Assembly: GCA_900542015.1 (NCBI GenBank)
Contig: UQLY01000014.1
Span: forward strand, 27,440-91,439
Source of the DNA: an uncultured Lachnospiraceae bacterium
Lineage (GTDB): Bacteria; Bacillota; Clostridia; Lachnospirales; Lachnospiraceae
Reading direction: 5' to 3'
DNA: 64,000 bases
Both the position numbers and the translations under genes were made by a program. Positions 25,713 through 33,882 of the stretch are shown one piece after another (the first letter of the stretch is position 1; every line of letters begins with the position of its first letter). A model generated the notes under the pieces. The model was not told where the DNA came from. It ran no database searches and saw only the letters and a program-made list of their open reading frames with translations.

Positions 25713-26774
25713 ATGGATTTATATTTGCAGCAGATAGAGGCGATTTCAAAAGCGGCTCTTCCTTGGGAAAAAGCGGAAGGCAAGACTATTCTGTTATCCG
25801 GCGCTACCGGAATGATCGGGAAATGCCTGATTGACATTTTGATGAGGCATAACGACGGGCAAAGCGATCCGGCAAAAGCTATACGGATCACGGCTTTAAG
25901 CCGCAGGGAGGATACGGCAAGGTCAAGGCTGGCGCAGTATTGGGACAGACCCGATTTCCGATATACAGCGTGCGATGTCAATGAAAAAATTCCGGCGGTA
26001 GGAGACGCGGATTTTATCATCCACGCGGCAAGCAATACCCATCCCCGTCAATACGCCAATGATTCCATCGGCACCATAGCTTCCAATATTATCGGGACGA
26101 AAAATTTGCTCGATTACGCTGCGGCGCATGGGACAGAGCGTTTCTGTTTTGTGTCCTCGGTGGAAATTTACGGGGAAAACCGCGGCGATACGGAAAAATT
26201 TGAAGAAGGGTATCTCGGTTATCTTGACTGCAATACCCTAAGGGCGGGGTATCCCGAGAGCAAGCGCGTGGGAGAAACTCTCTGCAACGCCTATCGACAG
26301 ACCTATGGACTGGATTTTGTGATCCCGAGGCTGAGCAGAGTATATGGTCCGACCATGCTGCAATCCGATTCCAAGGCGATTTCCCAGTTTATCAAAAAGG
26401 CGGCGGCGGGAGAGGATATTATTTTAAAGAGCGGGGGCAGCCAGAAATATTCCTATTCCTTTGTGACCGATGCGGCAGCAGGCGTACTGTATACGCTTCT
26501 GTTGGGAGAAAGCGGACAAGCCTATAATGTTGCGGACGCAGAATCCGATATCACATTAAAGGACCTGGCGGAAGACCTCGCACAGATCGCCGGGACAAAA
26601 GTCGTCTTTGAACTGCCAAAGGAAAGCGAACGGCGGGGATATTCCACGGCGACCAGGGCGATGCTTTCAGCGTCTAAGCTGGAGCGGCTGGGGTGGAAGG
26701 CGAAGGTACATATGGCGGAAGGGCTTGCCGATACCGTGGCGTCCCTGAAAGCGCCGGAAAGAAAAAATGTGTAA
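25713..26774 (+). CDS. NAD-dependent epimerase/dehydratase (extended SDR)
   Basis: A 353-residue extended short-chain dehydrogenase. The NAD-binding loop is ILLSGATGMIGKCLIDIL (about residues 21-38), the catalytic serine region is FVSSVEIYGEN and the Tyr-Lys pair is YPESK. Such enzymes dehydrate or epimerise nucleotide-activated sugars. ATG 25713 is chosen with GGGGAGG 10 bases upstream; an ATG at 25683 lacks a good site. It precedes two cytidylyltransferase genes, so its substrate may be a CDP-activated compound (inference). Confidence 0.82.
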   Translation: MDLYLQQIEAISKAALPWEKAEGKTILLSGATGMIGKCLIDILMRHNDGQSDPAKAIRITALSRREDTARSRLAQYWDRPDFRYTACDVNEKIPAVGDADFIIHAASNTHPRQYANDSIGTIASNIIGTKNLLDYAAAHGTERFCFVSSVEIYGENRGDTEKFEEGYLGYLDCNTLRAGYPESKRVGETLCNAYRQTYGLDFVIPRLSRVYGPTMLQSDSKAISQFIKKAAAGEDIILKSGGSQKYSYSFVTDAAAGVLYTLLLGESGQAYNVADAESDITLKDLAEDLAQIAGTKVVFELPKESERRGYSTATRAMLSASKLERLGWKAKVHMAEGLADTVASLKAPERKNV

Positions 26775-26810
26775 AATCTGAAGGAGAAACCTGCAGAGGA
26801 AAGAGGGAAG

Positions 26811-27527
26811 ATGAATACAGCGCTTATTTTATCGGCGGGAACCGATTCCAGATTTCAGATGGACGTTCCCAAACAGTTTGTAAACGTCAATAACAGACCG
26901 ATGATCGTCTATACGCTGGAGCGTTTTCAGCAGCACCCGGATATTGACGAGATCGTCGTGGTCTGTCTGGACGGCTGGCAGGAGGTTGTCAGAGTCTATG
27001 GCAAACAATTTCATATCACAAAGCTGAAGGCGATCCTGCCGGGCGGGAAAAATGCCCAGCAGTCCACTTATCACGGCTTGCAGTATATCAAAGAACAGCT
27101 TGGAATGGGGCAGGGCGACATTGTGGTCATCCACGATGCCATCAGACCCATGGTCTCGGAAGGACTGATTACAAAAAGTATGCAGATGTGCCGCAGGTGC
27201 GGGATGGGAGTAGCCGCCACTCCGGTTATGGACGCTATTATGCACACGGAAAACGGAAAATTCGGTTTTCAAAGCATCAACCGCGAAGAGATTATGAAAA
27301 TCCAGACGCCCCAGGCGTTTGATTTTGCGTATATCTGGTCGATGCACAATCGCGCCATTGAAGAAGGAAAGACCGGATATTGGGATAATACGGGGATGTT
27401 GACCAGTCTTGGAGAAAAGATTTATTTTTCCGAAGGCTCCGACCTGAATATGAAGGTCAATACCACGGAAGACGTGGCGATGTTTAAGGCGTTGTATAAG
27501 ATGAACCGGATTACAGAGGAAGAATAG
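26811..27527 (+). CDS. IspD/TarI-like cytidylyltransferase, first copy (altered loop)
   Basis: A 238-residue protein of the IspD family, which attaches CMP from CTP to a polyol or erythritol phosphate. HDAIRP, IQTPQAF and a C-terminal NTTEDVAMF are conserved. The N-terminal CTP-binding loop reads SAGTDSRF followed by PKQF, whereas the usual pattern is AGGxGSR: the second glycine is replaced by Asp. Activity may be changed or lost. The next gene is a paralogue with a normal loop, and the shared block CLDGWQEV / YGKQFHITKLK shows a tandem duplication. Context (LicD, SDR) favours a CDP-polyol for glycan decoration over isoprenoid synthesis. Confidence 0.78.
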   Translation: MNTALILSAGTDSRFQMDVPKQFVNVNNRPMIVYTLERFQQHPDIDEIVVVCLDGWQEVVRVYGKQFHITKLKAILPGGKNAQQSTYHGLQYIKEQLGMGQGDIVVIHDAIRPMVSEGLITKSMQMCRRCGMGVAATPVMDAIMHTENGKFGFQSINREEIMKIQTPQAFDFAYIWSMHNRAIEEGKTGYWDNTGMLTSLGEKIYFSEGSDLNMKVNTTEDVAMFKALYKMNRITEEE

Positions 27528-27528
27528 G

Positions 27529-28281
27529 ATGAATATAGCAGTTATTTTGGCGGGCGGGCATGGCAGCCGCACCGAGCAGGATATTCCCAAACAATTTATG
27601 AACGTTTATGAGAAGCCGTTGATTATTTATACGTTGGAAAATTTTCAGAACAATCCGGAAATCGACGGTATCGAGGTTGTCTGCCTGGACGGCTGGCATG
27701 AAGTGCTGCGCGCCTATGCCAAGCAGTACCATATCACAAAATTAAAATGGGTCATAAGCGGCGGCGGAGACGGACAGGAGTCGATTCAGAAAGGAATCGA
27801 AGCGCTTTCCGACGTCTGTAAAGAGGACGATATCGTCCTGATTCATGATGCGATCCGCCCCTTTGTCCCCCAGGAAATCATCACGGACGCCATCGTACAA
27901 TGCAGGCGGTTCGGTTCGGGATTGAGCGCGGTCCGCTGCCAGGAGACGATCGTGCATACCCGGGACGGGCAGGAGGGCATCGAAAATATAGACCGGAAAG
28001 AAGTCATGCGCGTCCAGACCCCGCAGGCATATTTGTACAAAAAGGCGAAATGGGCTTATGAAGAGGCGGACAGAAGAGGCATCCGGGGGGAGGTGTATAT
28101 CAATACCCTGATGCTCCATCTGGGAGAGCATGTATTTTTTTCCAAAGGCTCGGAAAAGAATGTGAAAATTACCACAATGGACGATCTGGAATTGTTTAAA
28201 TCCCTTCTGCACATGAAAAGAGAGGATTGGGTGCATGAAAAAACGCGCCAAAATCCGGAGGATGCGGACCTTGAAAAATAA
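27529..28281 (+). CDS. IspD/TarI-like cytidylyltransferase, second copy
   Basis: A 250-residue paralogue starting one base after the stop of the first copy. It has the intact loop ILAGGHGSR followed by PKQF, HDAIRPFVP, VQTPQAYLY and a C-terminal TTMDDLELF. TarI and mammalian CRPPA/ISPD of this family make CDP-ribitol, and LicD/fukutin proteins use it, so this gene and the LicD fusion at 11688 could form one pathway in the same island. A short basic tail (KKRAKIRRM near the end) is unusual. The gene is the last before the flagellin promoter. Confidence 0.8.
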   Translation: MNIAVILAGGHGSRTEQDIPKQFMNVYEKPLIIYTLENFQNNPEIDGIEVVCLDGWHEVLRAYAKQYHITKLKWVISGGGDGQESIQKGIEALSDVCKEDDIVLIHDAIRPFVPQEIITDAIVQCRRFGSGLSAVRCQETIVHTRDGQEGIENIDRKEVMRVQTPQAYLYKKAKWAYEEADRRGIRGEVYINTLMLHLGEHVFFSKGSEKNVKITTMDDLELFKSLLHMKREDWVHEKTRQNPEDADLEK

Positions 28282-28329
28282 ACGGGGAAAATAAATAAAA
28301 AAAATTATCTGATTTTTTTGAATCAGGGG

Positions 28330-28356
28330 TTAAGTATTTCAAAAAGCCACCGATAT
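28330..28356 (+). promoter_or_regulatory. Sigma-28 type promoter of flagellin
   Basis: TTAA (28330-28333), 15 bases, ACCGATAT (28349-28356) fits the SigD/FliA consensus. It gives a leader of about 125 bases before the flagellin ATG, consistent with leader-based control by CsrA. Confidence 0.7.
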
Positions 28357-28390
28357 ATAATACAAGTAAAACAAATTACTTCAAAACTTC

Positions 28391-28482
28391 GTAACTGCAA
28401 AGCGGAGAGGAAGCGTACGGTCTTTGAAGGGATGCGGTTACAACCAAATAGTCGCATGGAAGCGACGTTAAATTCAAGGAGG
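28391..28482 (+). promoter_or_regulatory. Flagellin leader with predicted CsrA-binding hairpins
   Basis: Arms 28391-28398 and 28434-28441 pair around a loop region containing two GGA motifs (CGGAGAGGAAG). A second hairpin pairs GTCGC (28451-28455) with GCGAC (28462-28466) and exposes ATGGAA in its loop, the ANGGA form preferred by CsrA. The Shine-Dalgarno AAGGAGG (28476-28482) supplies another GGA. In Bacillus subtilis CsrA blocks hag translation through one leader hairpin plus the Shine-Dalgarno, and FliW reverses this. fliW and csrA are at 5920-6595. Confidence 0.65.
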
Positions 28483-28489
28483 AATAATT

Positions 28490-29299
28490 ATGGTAGTACA
28501 ACACAATATGAGAGCGTTAAACTCTAACAGAATGCTGGGATTAACAGCAAGCGCACAGACAAAATCAACTGAGAAACTGTCTTCCGGTTACAGAATTAAC
28601 CGTGCAGCAGATGATGCGGCTGGTTTATCTATTTCCGAGTCCATGAGACGTCAGATCAGAGGTCTTACACAGGCTTCCAGAAACGCACAGGACGGTATCT
28701 CTTTTGCACAGTCCGCTGAAGGTGCTTTAACAGAAGTTCAGGATATGTTACAGAGAATGAACGAGCTGTTAGTACAGGCTGCAAACGGTACAAACAGTGC
28801 AACTCAGATCGGTTACATCAACGATGAGATCGACAACCTGAACACTGAAATTAACCGTATCGGTCAGGACTCTAACTTCAACGGTCAGCAGATCTTCAAC
28901 AGCGAAGCAAGAAACATCTTCGTTGGCGAGACTGAGAACAGTAAAGATATCAGCATTACCGCTCATAAGCTGACAGCTTCTCTTGTTTGCGGCAGCGCAA
29001 TTTTTGTTTCCACAAACTCTTCAGCGAAAGCAGCTCTTGCAGCAGTTAGAAAAGGTCTTGAGACGATTTCTTCTTGGAGATCCGAGCTTGGTGCTAAACA
29101 GAACCGTTTAGAGCACACAATCAACAACCTGGATAACTTAGTAGAGAATACGACAGCAGCTGAGTCCCGTATCCGTGATACAGATATGGCTACTGAAATG
29201 GTTAAGTACAGCAATGCTAACATCCTTGCTCAGGCAGGTCAGGCAATGCTTGCTCAGTCCAATCAGGCTAACCAGGGCGTATTATCCTTACTTCAGTAA
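28490..29299 (+). CDS. hag: Flagellin
   Basis: A 269-residue flagellin, the subunit of the filament. The N-terminal D0/D1 (MVVQHNMRALNSNRM, LSSGYRINRAADDAAGLSIS) and C-terminal D1/D0 (ESRIRDTDMATEMV, ANILAQAGQAMLAQSNQ) domains are complete. The variable outer domain is nearly absent, so this is a minimal flagellin. Codon use is strongly biased toward common codons, as expected of a very abundant protein. Serines and threonines around residues 150-185 are the likely surface-exposed glycosylation sites. AAGGAGG precedes the ATG and a terminator follows. Confidence 0.97.
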   Translation: MVVQHNMRALNSNRMLGLTASAQTKSTEKLSSGYRINRAADDAAGLSISESMRRQIRGLTQASRNAQDGISFAQSAEGALTEVQDMLQRMNELLVQAANGTNSATQIGYINDEIDNLNTEINRIGQDSNFNGQQIFNSEARNIFVGETENSKDISITAHKLTASLVCGSAIFVSTNSSAKAALAAVRKGLETISSWRSELGAKQNRLEHTINNLDNLVENTTAAESRIRDTDMATEMVKYSNANILAQAGQAMLAQSNQANQGVLSLLQ

Positions 29300-29326
29300 G
29301 CAAGAGTATTATCGCAAAACTACCAT

Positions 29327-29355
29327 GAGAGTCGGAGCAATCCGGCTCTCTTTTT
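29327..29355 (+). terminator. Rho-independent terminator after flagellin
   Basis: GAGAGTCGGA pairs with TCCGGCTCTC (one G-U) around a GCAA tetraloop and is followed by five T. Confidence 0.9.
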
Positions 29356-29437
29356 CTGTGCAAATCTGTGCAAAACCGGACATACGGTGTATAATAAGAT
29401 AAATGTGGTTAAGAAAAAGCCGATAGGGGAAGAAAAC

Positions 29438-30604
29438 GTGAGAAAAGTATTATATATGCAATGGGATTGCTTTGGAGAAGAATATATATGCGACAGCTTT
29501 CGCAGAGCCGGATTTGATGTGGAAATGTATTCCCTTCCCTATGGGAAGATCAGTATGCGGCATGATGCATCGTTTGAGGAGGCGTTGGAGGAACATTTAG
29601 GCGGCGGCTACGAATTTGTTTTTTCCTTTAATTATTTTCCCGCCGTGGCGTTGGCGTGCCATCGGACCGGGAGCCGGTATGTTTCCTGGACCTATGACAG
29701 CCCGTTTATGTACCTGTATTCCAAAACCATCGCGCTTGAGACGAATCTTGCCTTTGTGTTTGATCAGGCGACGGTGGAAGCGCTCCGCGCAAAAGGAGTT
29801 GAGACGGTATTTTATCTTCCTATGGCGGCGCCGACGGCGTTTTATGATTCCTTTTACAGCAGCGCCGCGGTCCGCAGGCAGTTTCAATCGGAGGTTTCCT
29901 TTGTGGGCTCTCTTTATACGGAGGAGCGCCAGGATCTGATGCGGCACTTATCCGGCGTCAGCCCTGCGACGGAACAGTTTCTGGAGACTTTGATTGAATT
30001 GCAGCTGCAGTCCTATGCGGTGCCGGTTTTGGAGCGGTTTTTAAATCCCGGGATCGTCGCCGAGCTGCAAAGGGTTTATCCGGTCGTCATAGAAGAAGAC
30101 GAAATGCAGTCCCTGGAATGGATGTACGCCAACTATTTCCTGGCGCGGCAGGTAACGGCGCGAGAGAGGACGCGGCTTTTGGATACAATCGGCAGCCGGT
30201 TTCAATTGAAACTGTATACCCCCGATCCGACGCCGCAGTTTCCCCATATTGATAACAGGGGTCCCGTGGATTATTGCAATACGATGCCTTATGTGTTTAA
30301 GAATACCAAAATCAACCTGAATATTTCCCTGAAAAGCATCGACACGGGGATACCGCTTCGCGCCTTTGACATTATGGGCTGCGGCGGATTCCTGATTTCC
30401 GATTTTCAGGCGGATTTCAAAGGACTGTTTACGCCGGACGAGGATTATGTATTTTATACGACCCCGGAAGATTTGTATGAAAAGATTGCGTATTATCTGG
30501 AACATGAGCAGGAGAGGGAGCGGATCGCCCGAAACGGATATGAAAAGGTCAAAGCGGCGCATACCTATGACCACCGCGTGCAGGAAATCATAAAGATGCT
30601 TTAA
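29438..30604 (+). CDS. Glycosyltransferase of CgeB/DUF3880 type
   Basis: A 388-residue protein starting at GTG with AGGGGAAG upstream. The C-terminal part is a GT-B glycosyltransferase domain (FDIMGCGGFLISDFQADFKG, FTPDEDYVFYTTPEDLYEKI, RIARNGYEKVKAAHTYDHRV). The N-terminus (VLYMQWDCFGEEYICDSFRR) matches DUF3880-type proteins such as spore-maturation CgeB and flagellin-locus glycosyltransferases. It is transcribed away from the flagellin terminator. Its stop codon overlaps the stop of the convergent next gene in a shared TTAA. It may add the first or a peripheral sugar on flagellin, but sequence does not say. Confidence 0.75.
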   Translation: MRKVLYMQWDCFGEEYICDSFRRAGFDVEMYSLPYGKISMRHDASFEEALEEHLGGGYEFVFSFNYFPAVALACHRTGSRYVSWTYDSPFMYLYSKTIALETNLAFVFDQATVEALRAKGVETVFYLPMAAPTAFYDSFYSSAAVRRQFQSEVSFVGSLYTEERQDLMRHLSGVSPATEQFLETLIELQLQSYAVPVLERFLNPGIVAELQRVYPVVIEEDEMQSLEWMYANYFLARQVTARERTRLLDTIGSRFQLKLYTPDPTPQFPHIDNRGPVDYCNTMPYVFKNTKINLNISLKSIDTGIPLRAFDIMGCGGFLISDFQADFKGLFTPDEDYVFYTTPEDLYEKIAYYLEHEQERERIARNGYEKVKAAHTYDHRVQEIIKML

Positions 30605-31692
30605 GCGTTTGGGCTGTTTGTTAAAAGCGCCAGCCGTGCCTTTGCAGGCGCGAAGTCTTTGCATTTTTCGTAATAGCTTTTTGCTTTTTCAGGGTATCCC
30701 GCACATTCGTAGATCACGCCCAGATTATGCCACGCGCGAAAAGAGTTGGCGCCCACGACCTCGGCTTCGTCGAAGGTCGTCGCTTTCTCAAACTGAGCGA
30801 CGGCGTCATCCAAAAATCCGTTGTTTAAATAAATCATTCCCATTAAAAAGACAAAATCGGCTCTGTTGCCGAAGACGTCATAAACGCCCTCCAGCTCCAA
30901 TGCTTTTTGGTATTGTCTGAGGTTCAACAGGGTGTACCCGTAGGAGACCACCAGGGTATTTACATAGCCGAGCCTGGGATCTACATCCTCTGCGAGGGCA
31001 AGGTCATAATAGTGCAGCGCGGTTTCAAAGTCCTCTATCATATAGTAGCTTTGTCCGAGCTGAAATAACAGATAGGGATCATGCGGGTTTTTGGCAAATT
31101 CCTCTTTCAAAAGGCGGATATTGCGCTCCGATTTTGCGGCAAGCTCTTTGGCGTCGCCTGCATAGGAGAAGTGCCGTGCCTCTATATCCAGCAAAAAAGT
31201 CGGGTGTCCCATAGCGGGATCGAAGGGCATAAGCTGTTCGTGAATAGGACGTTCAAACTGAAAATATCTGCGGTTATAGAGACGGTATACCCTGGATTTG
31301 GATTCATACTGTTTTTCACCAAAGCCGCAGGTGCAGTAAAGGGAAAAGCCGCCGATTGCCTGAGGATAAGAGGCGGTCATGGTCTGCAAAACGGCTTCGT
31401 TCCATTTGAAAATAAATTCGTCGCTGTCAATGCAGAGAATCCAGTCGTGAGTCGCTTTTGAAGCGGCGAAATTTCTGGCTGCGGAAAAATCATTGATCCA
31501 GGGAAAAGTATAAATCCTGTGGGTAAAAGCGCGGCACATAGTTATGGTGTCGTCTTCAGAGCCGGTGTCCACGATGACGAGCTCATGCCCGCCCTTTTGC
31601 AGATGGGGCGAAAGATTTTCCAGACATTGTTTTAAAACGGGACTTTCGTTTTTGGTAATGATGCAGACGGAAATGAACTGTTTTTGTGTCAT
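30601..31692 (-). CDS. GT2 glycosyltransferase with TPR repeats
   Basis: A 363-residue protein. Residues 1-200 are a GT2 domain of the SunS-like type (ISVCIITKNESPVLKQCLEN, VDTGSEDDT, NDFSAARNFAASKATHDWIL, DSDEF). Residues 200-360 contain three to four tetratricopeptide repeats (LLFQLGQSYYMIEDFETALH, RAWHNLGVIYECAGYPEKAK). TPR-tailed GT2 enzymes often glycosylate proteins directly, so this is a candidate for the enzyme that attaches the first sugar to flagellin (inference). AAAGGAG precedes its ATG. Confidence 0.8.
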   Translation of the reverse strand: MTQKQFISVCIITKNESPVLKQCLENLSPHLQKGGHELVIVDTGSEDDTITMCRAFTHRIYTFPWINDFSAARNFAASKATHDWILCIDSDEFIFKWNEAVLQTMTASYPQAIGGFSLYCTCGFGEKQYESKSRVYRLYNRRYFQFERPIHEQLMPFDPAMGHPTFLLDIEARHFSYAGDAKELAAKSERNIRLLKEEFAKNPHDPYLLFQLGQSYYMIEDFETALHYYDLALAEDVDPRLGYVNTLVVSYGYTLLNLRQYQKALELEGVYDVFGNRADFVFLMGMIYLNNGFLDDAVAQFEKATTFDEAEVVGANSFRAWHNLGVIYECAGYPEKAKSYYEKCKDFAPAKARLALLTNSPNA

Positions 31693-31870
31693 GGGAAGGA
31701 CTCCTTTCGGCTTTGTTTCGCATTATTCTAATTATATCAGTTTCGGCGGGGCATGTCGATTGCCGGCAAAGGGAAATATGATTTTTGATATATGATTTTG
31801 CGCCGCCGGATGGAGCTGCATATGGGTTACGGCTTGCACAGGCGGCTGCGACTGCAAAAGGAGGAAAGAT

Positions 31871-33247
31871 ATGGCTGACATAGGTATGGCTGACAATATA
31901 CAAAAGGCGCAGAATGGGGAATTGCAGAATGCGGAATTGCAGAATGCGGAATTGCAGAATGCGGAACTGGTCAGTGTGATTCTTCCGACCTACAATCGCC
32001 TGGGGACGCTGGAACGGTCGGTAAACAGCGTGTTGAACCAGACCTATACCAATCTGGAGCTTTTGATTATCGACGACGGTTCCGACGACGGGACCGAAGC
32101 GTATATACGGGGAATCGGGGATGAAAGAATCCGGTATTATCGAAACGAACATAATATGGGACCTTCCGCTTCCAGAAACCGGGGCGCAAAGCTGGCGAAG
32201 GGGACGCTTCTGGCGTTTCAGGATTCTGACGACGAGTGGAGGGAGGATAAGCTGCAGCGTTTGACGGAAGTTTTGGCGCAGGCGGAGGAAAACGTCGCCA
32301 TGGTATATCATGAAATGCAGGAAGCGGATGGAGAACAGGCGGTCATTCCTTCCGGAGAAATTCCCTTTGCCTGCAAGTCGGGGGATCTTTTTGCCTATAT
32401 GTTGTTGTATCCGCTGATCGGCATTCCGGCGGCTTTGATTAAAAAATCCTGTTTTGACGAATGCGGCGGATTCTGTGAACGGCTGAAAAGCCTCGAAGAT
32501 TATGAATTTTTCCTGAGAGTTTCGGAAAAATACCGGATTTTGTTTGTGGAGGAGCCGTTAATCAGGATCTATGATACGCCCGGGAGCGTTAATAAACGGT
32601 ACCGGGACAAAATAGATACCGAGTTGTATTTGTTAGATACGCATTATGCTTCGCTTTGCGCGTTGGGTCTGCTGCAAAAAAAGATTGAGCTGATCAGGAT
32701 GCAGGCGGAAAATTATGACTGCGAGGATTATTTTTATGAAGAGATTCTGAAATTATGTGAAAGGATTCCCGAAAAAGAAAAAAGCGACAGGATCAGGCAA
32801 TGCGTCCGCAGGGCGGCTTCCCTGTCCGATCAATCCGAAACGGGAGAAAGGGCGGCGTATTATCAGAATGCGGCGGGGCAATTGGAAAGAATGGTCGCAA
32901 GTCTTTGCAGGCTGCAGACCAATCTGAGGCAAAACCCTGCGGCGCTTTTGCAAAACAGGGCGGAGATTTGCCGGGCGCTTTCGGGGGTGCTTGCAGATGT
33001 CAAGAGTTATACGGATCTTGCTTTTCATCCTCAAAGAGAAAGGCTTCTTTTTTCGGAACTGGAGAGCCGTCTTAAAGAGGAACAGAACCGTCCCCAGGCG
33101 GTTGCCGAATTGTTAGACAAGATATTGGAACAAAGCCGTCGGCTTTTGGAGCAGATGAACGCTGCGGGCTGTACCTGTACGGTGTGCGGCAGCGTTGTAC
33201 GCTTTCTGCCGCCGTCGCCTTACCGCCGCGTGATGCGCTCTTACTAG
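31871..33247 (+). CDS. GT2 glycosyltransferase, ended by an in-frame TAG
   Basis: A 458-residue product. Residues 34-240 are a GT2 domain (VSVILPTYNRLGTLERSVNS, IDDGSDDGT, GPSASRNRGAKLAKGTLLAF, DSDDEW). Residues 240-420 are helical. The last residues carry CTCTVCGSVVRFLPPSP, half of a two-part zinc-binding motif, and then a TAG at 33245-33247. The same reading frame continues without a stop to 33865 and supplies the other half (CPVCK) and a methyltransferase-like domain. The complete ancestral gene was therefore a GT2-methyltransferase fusion of about 664 codons. The N-terminus has three 15-base repeats coding LQNAE. AGGAGG precedes the ATG. Confidence 0.8.
   Translation: MADIGMADNIQKAQNGELQNAELQNAELQNAELVSVILPTYNRLGTLERSVNSVLNQTYTNLELLIIDDGSDDGTEAYIRGIGDERIRYYRNEHNMGPSASRNRGAKLAKGTLLAFQDSDDEWREDKLQRLTEVLAQAEENVAMVYHEMQEADGEQAVIPSGEIPFACKSGDLFAYMLLYPLIGIPAALIKKSCFDECGGFCERLKSLEDYEFFLRVSEKYRILFVEEPLIRIYDTPGSVNKRYRDKIDTELYLLDTHYASLCALGLLQKKIELIRMQAENYDCEDYFYEEILKLCERIPEKEKSDRIRQCVRRAASLSDQSETGERAAYYQNAAGQLERMVASLCRLQTNLRQNPAALLQNRAEICRALSGVLADVKSYTDLAFHPQRERLLFSELESRLKEEQNRPQAVAELLDKILEQSRRLLEQMNAAGCTCTVCGSVVRFLPPSPYRRVMRSY
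31906..31965 (+). repeat. 15-bp tandem repeat coding LQNAE
   Basis: Three exact copies of a 15-base unit (31921-31935, 31936-31950, 31951-31965) follow one degenerate copy. The unit length keeps the frame, so copy-number change would vary the length of the N-terminal linker of the GT2 protein, not switch it off. Confidence 0.9.
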
Positions 33248-33865
33248 GGGTATCGGGAAAACGGAGCGAGATTTCTTTTTGAAGAGGGAGGAAAGGACCG
33301 CTGCCCGGTCTGCAAAGCGACGCAGGAGATCCGTTTCCTGCTTGGATTTTTGGAGGACGTGCGCTCGGAGGAGGACGAAACGCTGAAAGTCTGCTGCATG
33401 GAGGAGGACCGGGAAGAAACCCTTGCGCTTGTGAATAGCGTCAGAGGCTATGCGGCGCAGAGGACGGATATGGAATATATCGGGGAACGCGGGAAGGCGG
33501 ATGTTGTGATTTGCGCCGGGATATTGGAACAGGCGGACAGCGAAGCGGAGGTCTTCGGGAAAATAAAGGAGCTGCTTGCGGATAACGGTCTGTGCGTGCT
33601 GATGCTTTCCGCTCTCGGCGAAGAGATGCCGGATACCCGGGAAACCGTGACCGGCGATGAAGCCTATAGCTGGAAAACATTTGGTCTGGAAAAGGTAAAA
33701 CGTCAATATACAAAAAGCGGGCTGATTGCAGCCTGTGAGGAAAACGGGTTTGCGGTTTCGGCGGCGGACCGGAGTTGGTTTGGCAGCGAATATTATGAAC
33801 AATACGGCTTCGGCGACCCGGCGGAATTGTTTATGCTGACTTTGGAGACGGACCGTGGGTTTTAA
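33248..33865 (+). pseudogene. Methyltransferase-like C-terminal half after the TAG
   Basis: This stretch is open in the same frame as the preceding GT2 gene. It begins GYRENGARFLF, has CPVCKATQEIRFLLGF (second half of the Cys4 zinc motif) and then a class I methyltransferase-like core (ADVVICAGILEQADSEAEVF, LLADNGLCVLMLSAL, YTKSGLIAACEENGFAV). The SAM-binding glycine motif is weak (LKVCCMEEDREETL), so the domain may be degenerate. No ribosome binding site with a good start follows the TAG; a TTG at 33350 would begin inside the domain. Loss by point mutation, readthrough or a sequence error are all possible. Confidence 0.65.
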
Positions 33866-33882
33866 TTGTTTTATGGAGGAAA

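Noticed and set aside
30601..30604. Shared TTAA of two convergent stop codons
   Set aside because: Overlapping stops of convergent genes in a TTAA are an ordinary compact arrangement, not a special signal.
31906..31965. The LQNAE repeat as a phase-variable on/off switch
   Set aside because: The 15-base unit keeps the reading frame, so repeat change alters length only.
33245..33247. Recoding of the TAG as pyrrolysine or another amino acid
   Set aside because: No pylT/pylS-type genes or a structured recoding element are visible, and the organism type does not usually use pyrrolysine in glycosyltransferases. A simple mutation is preferred.
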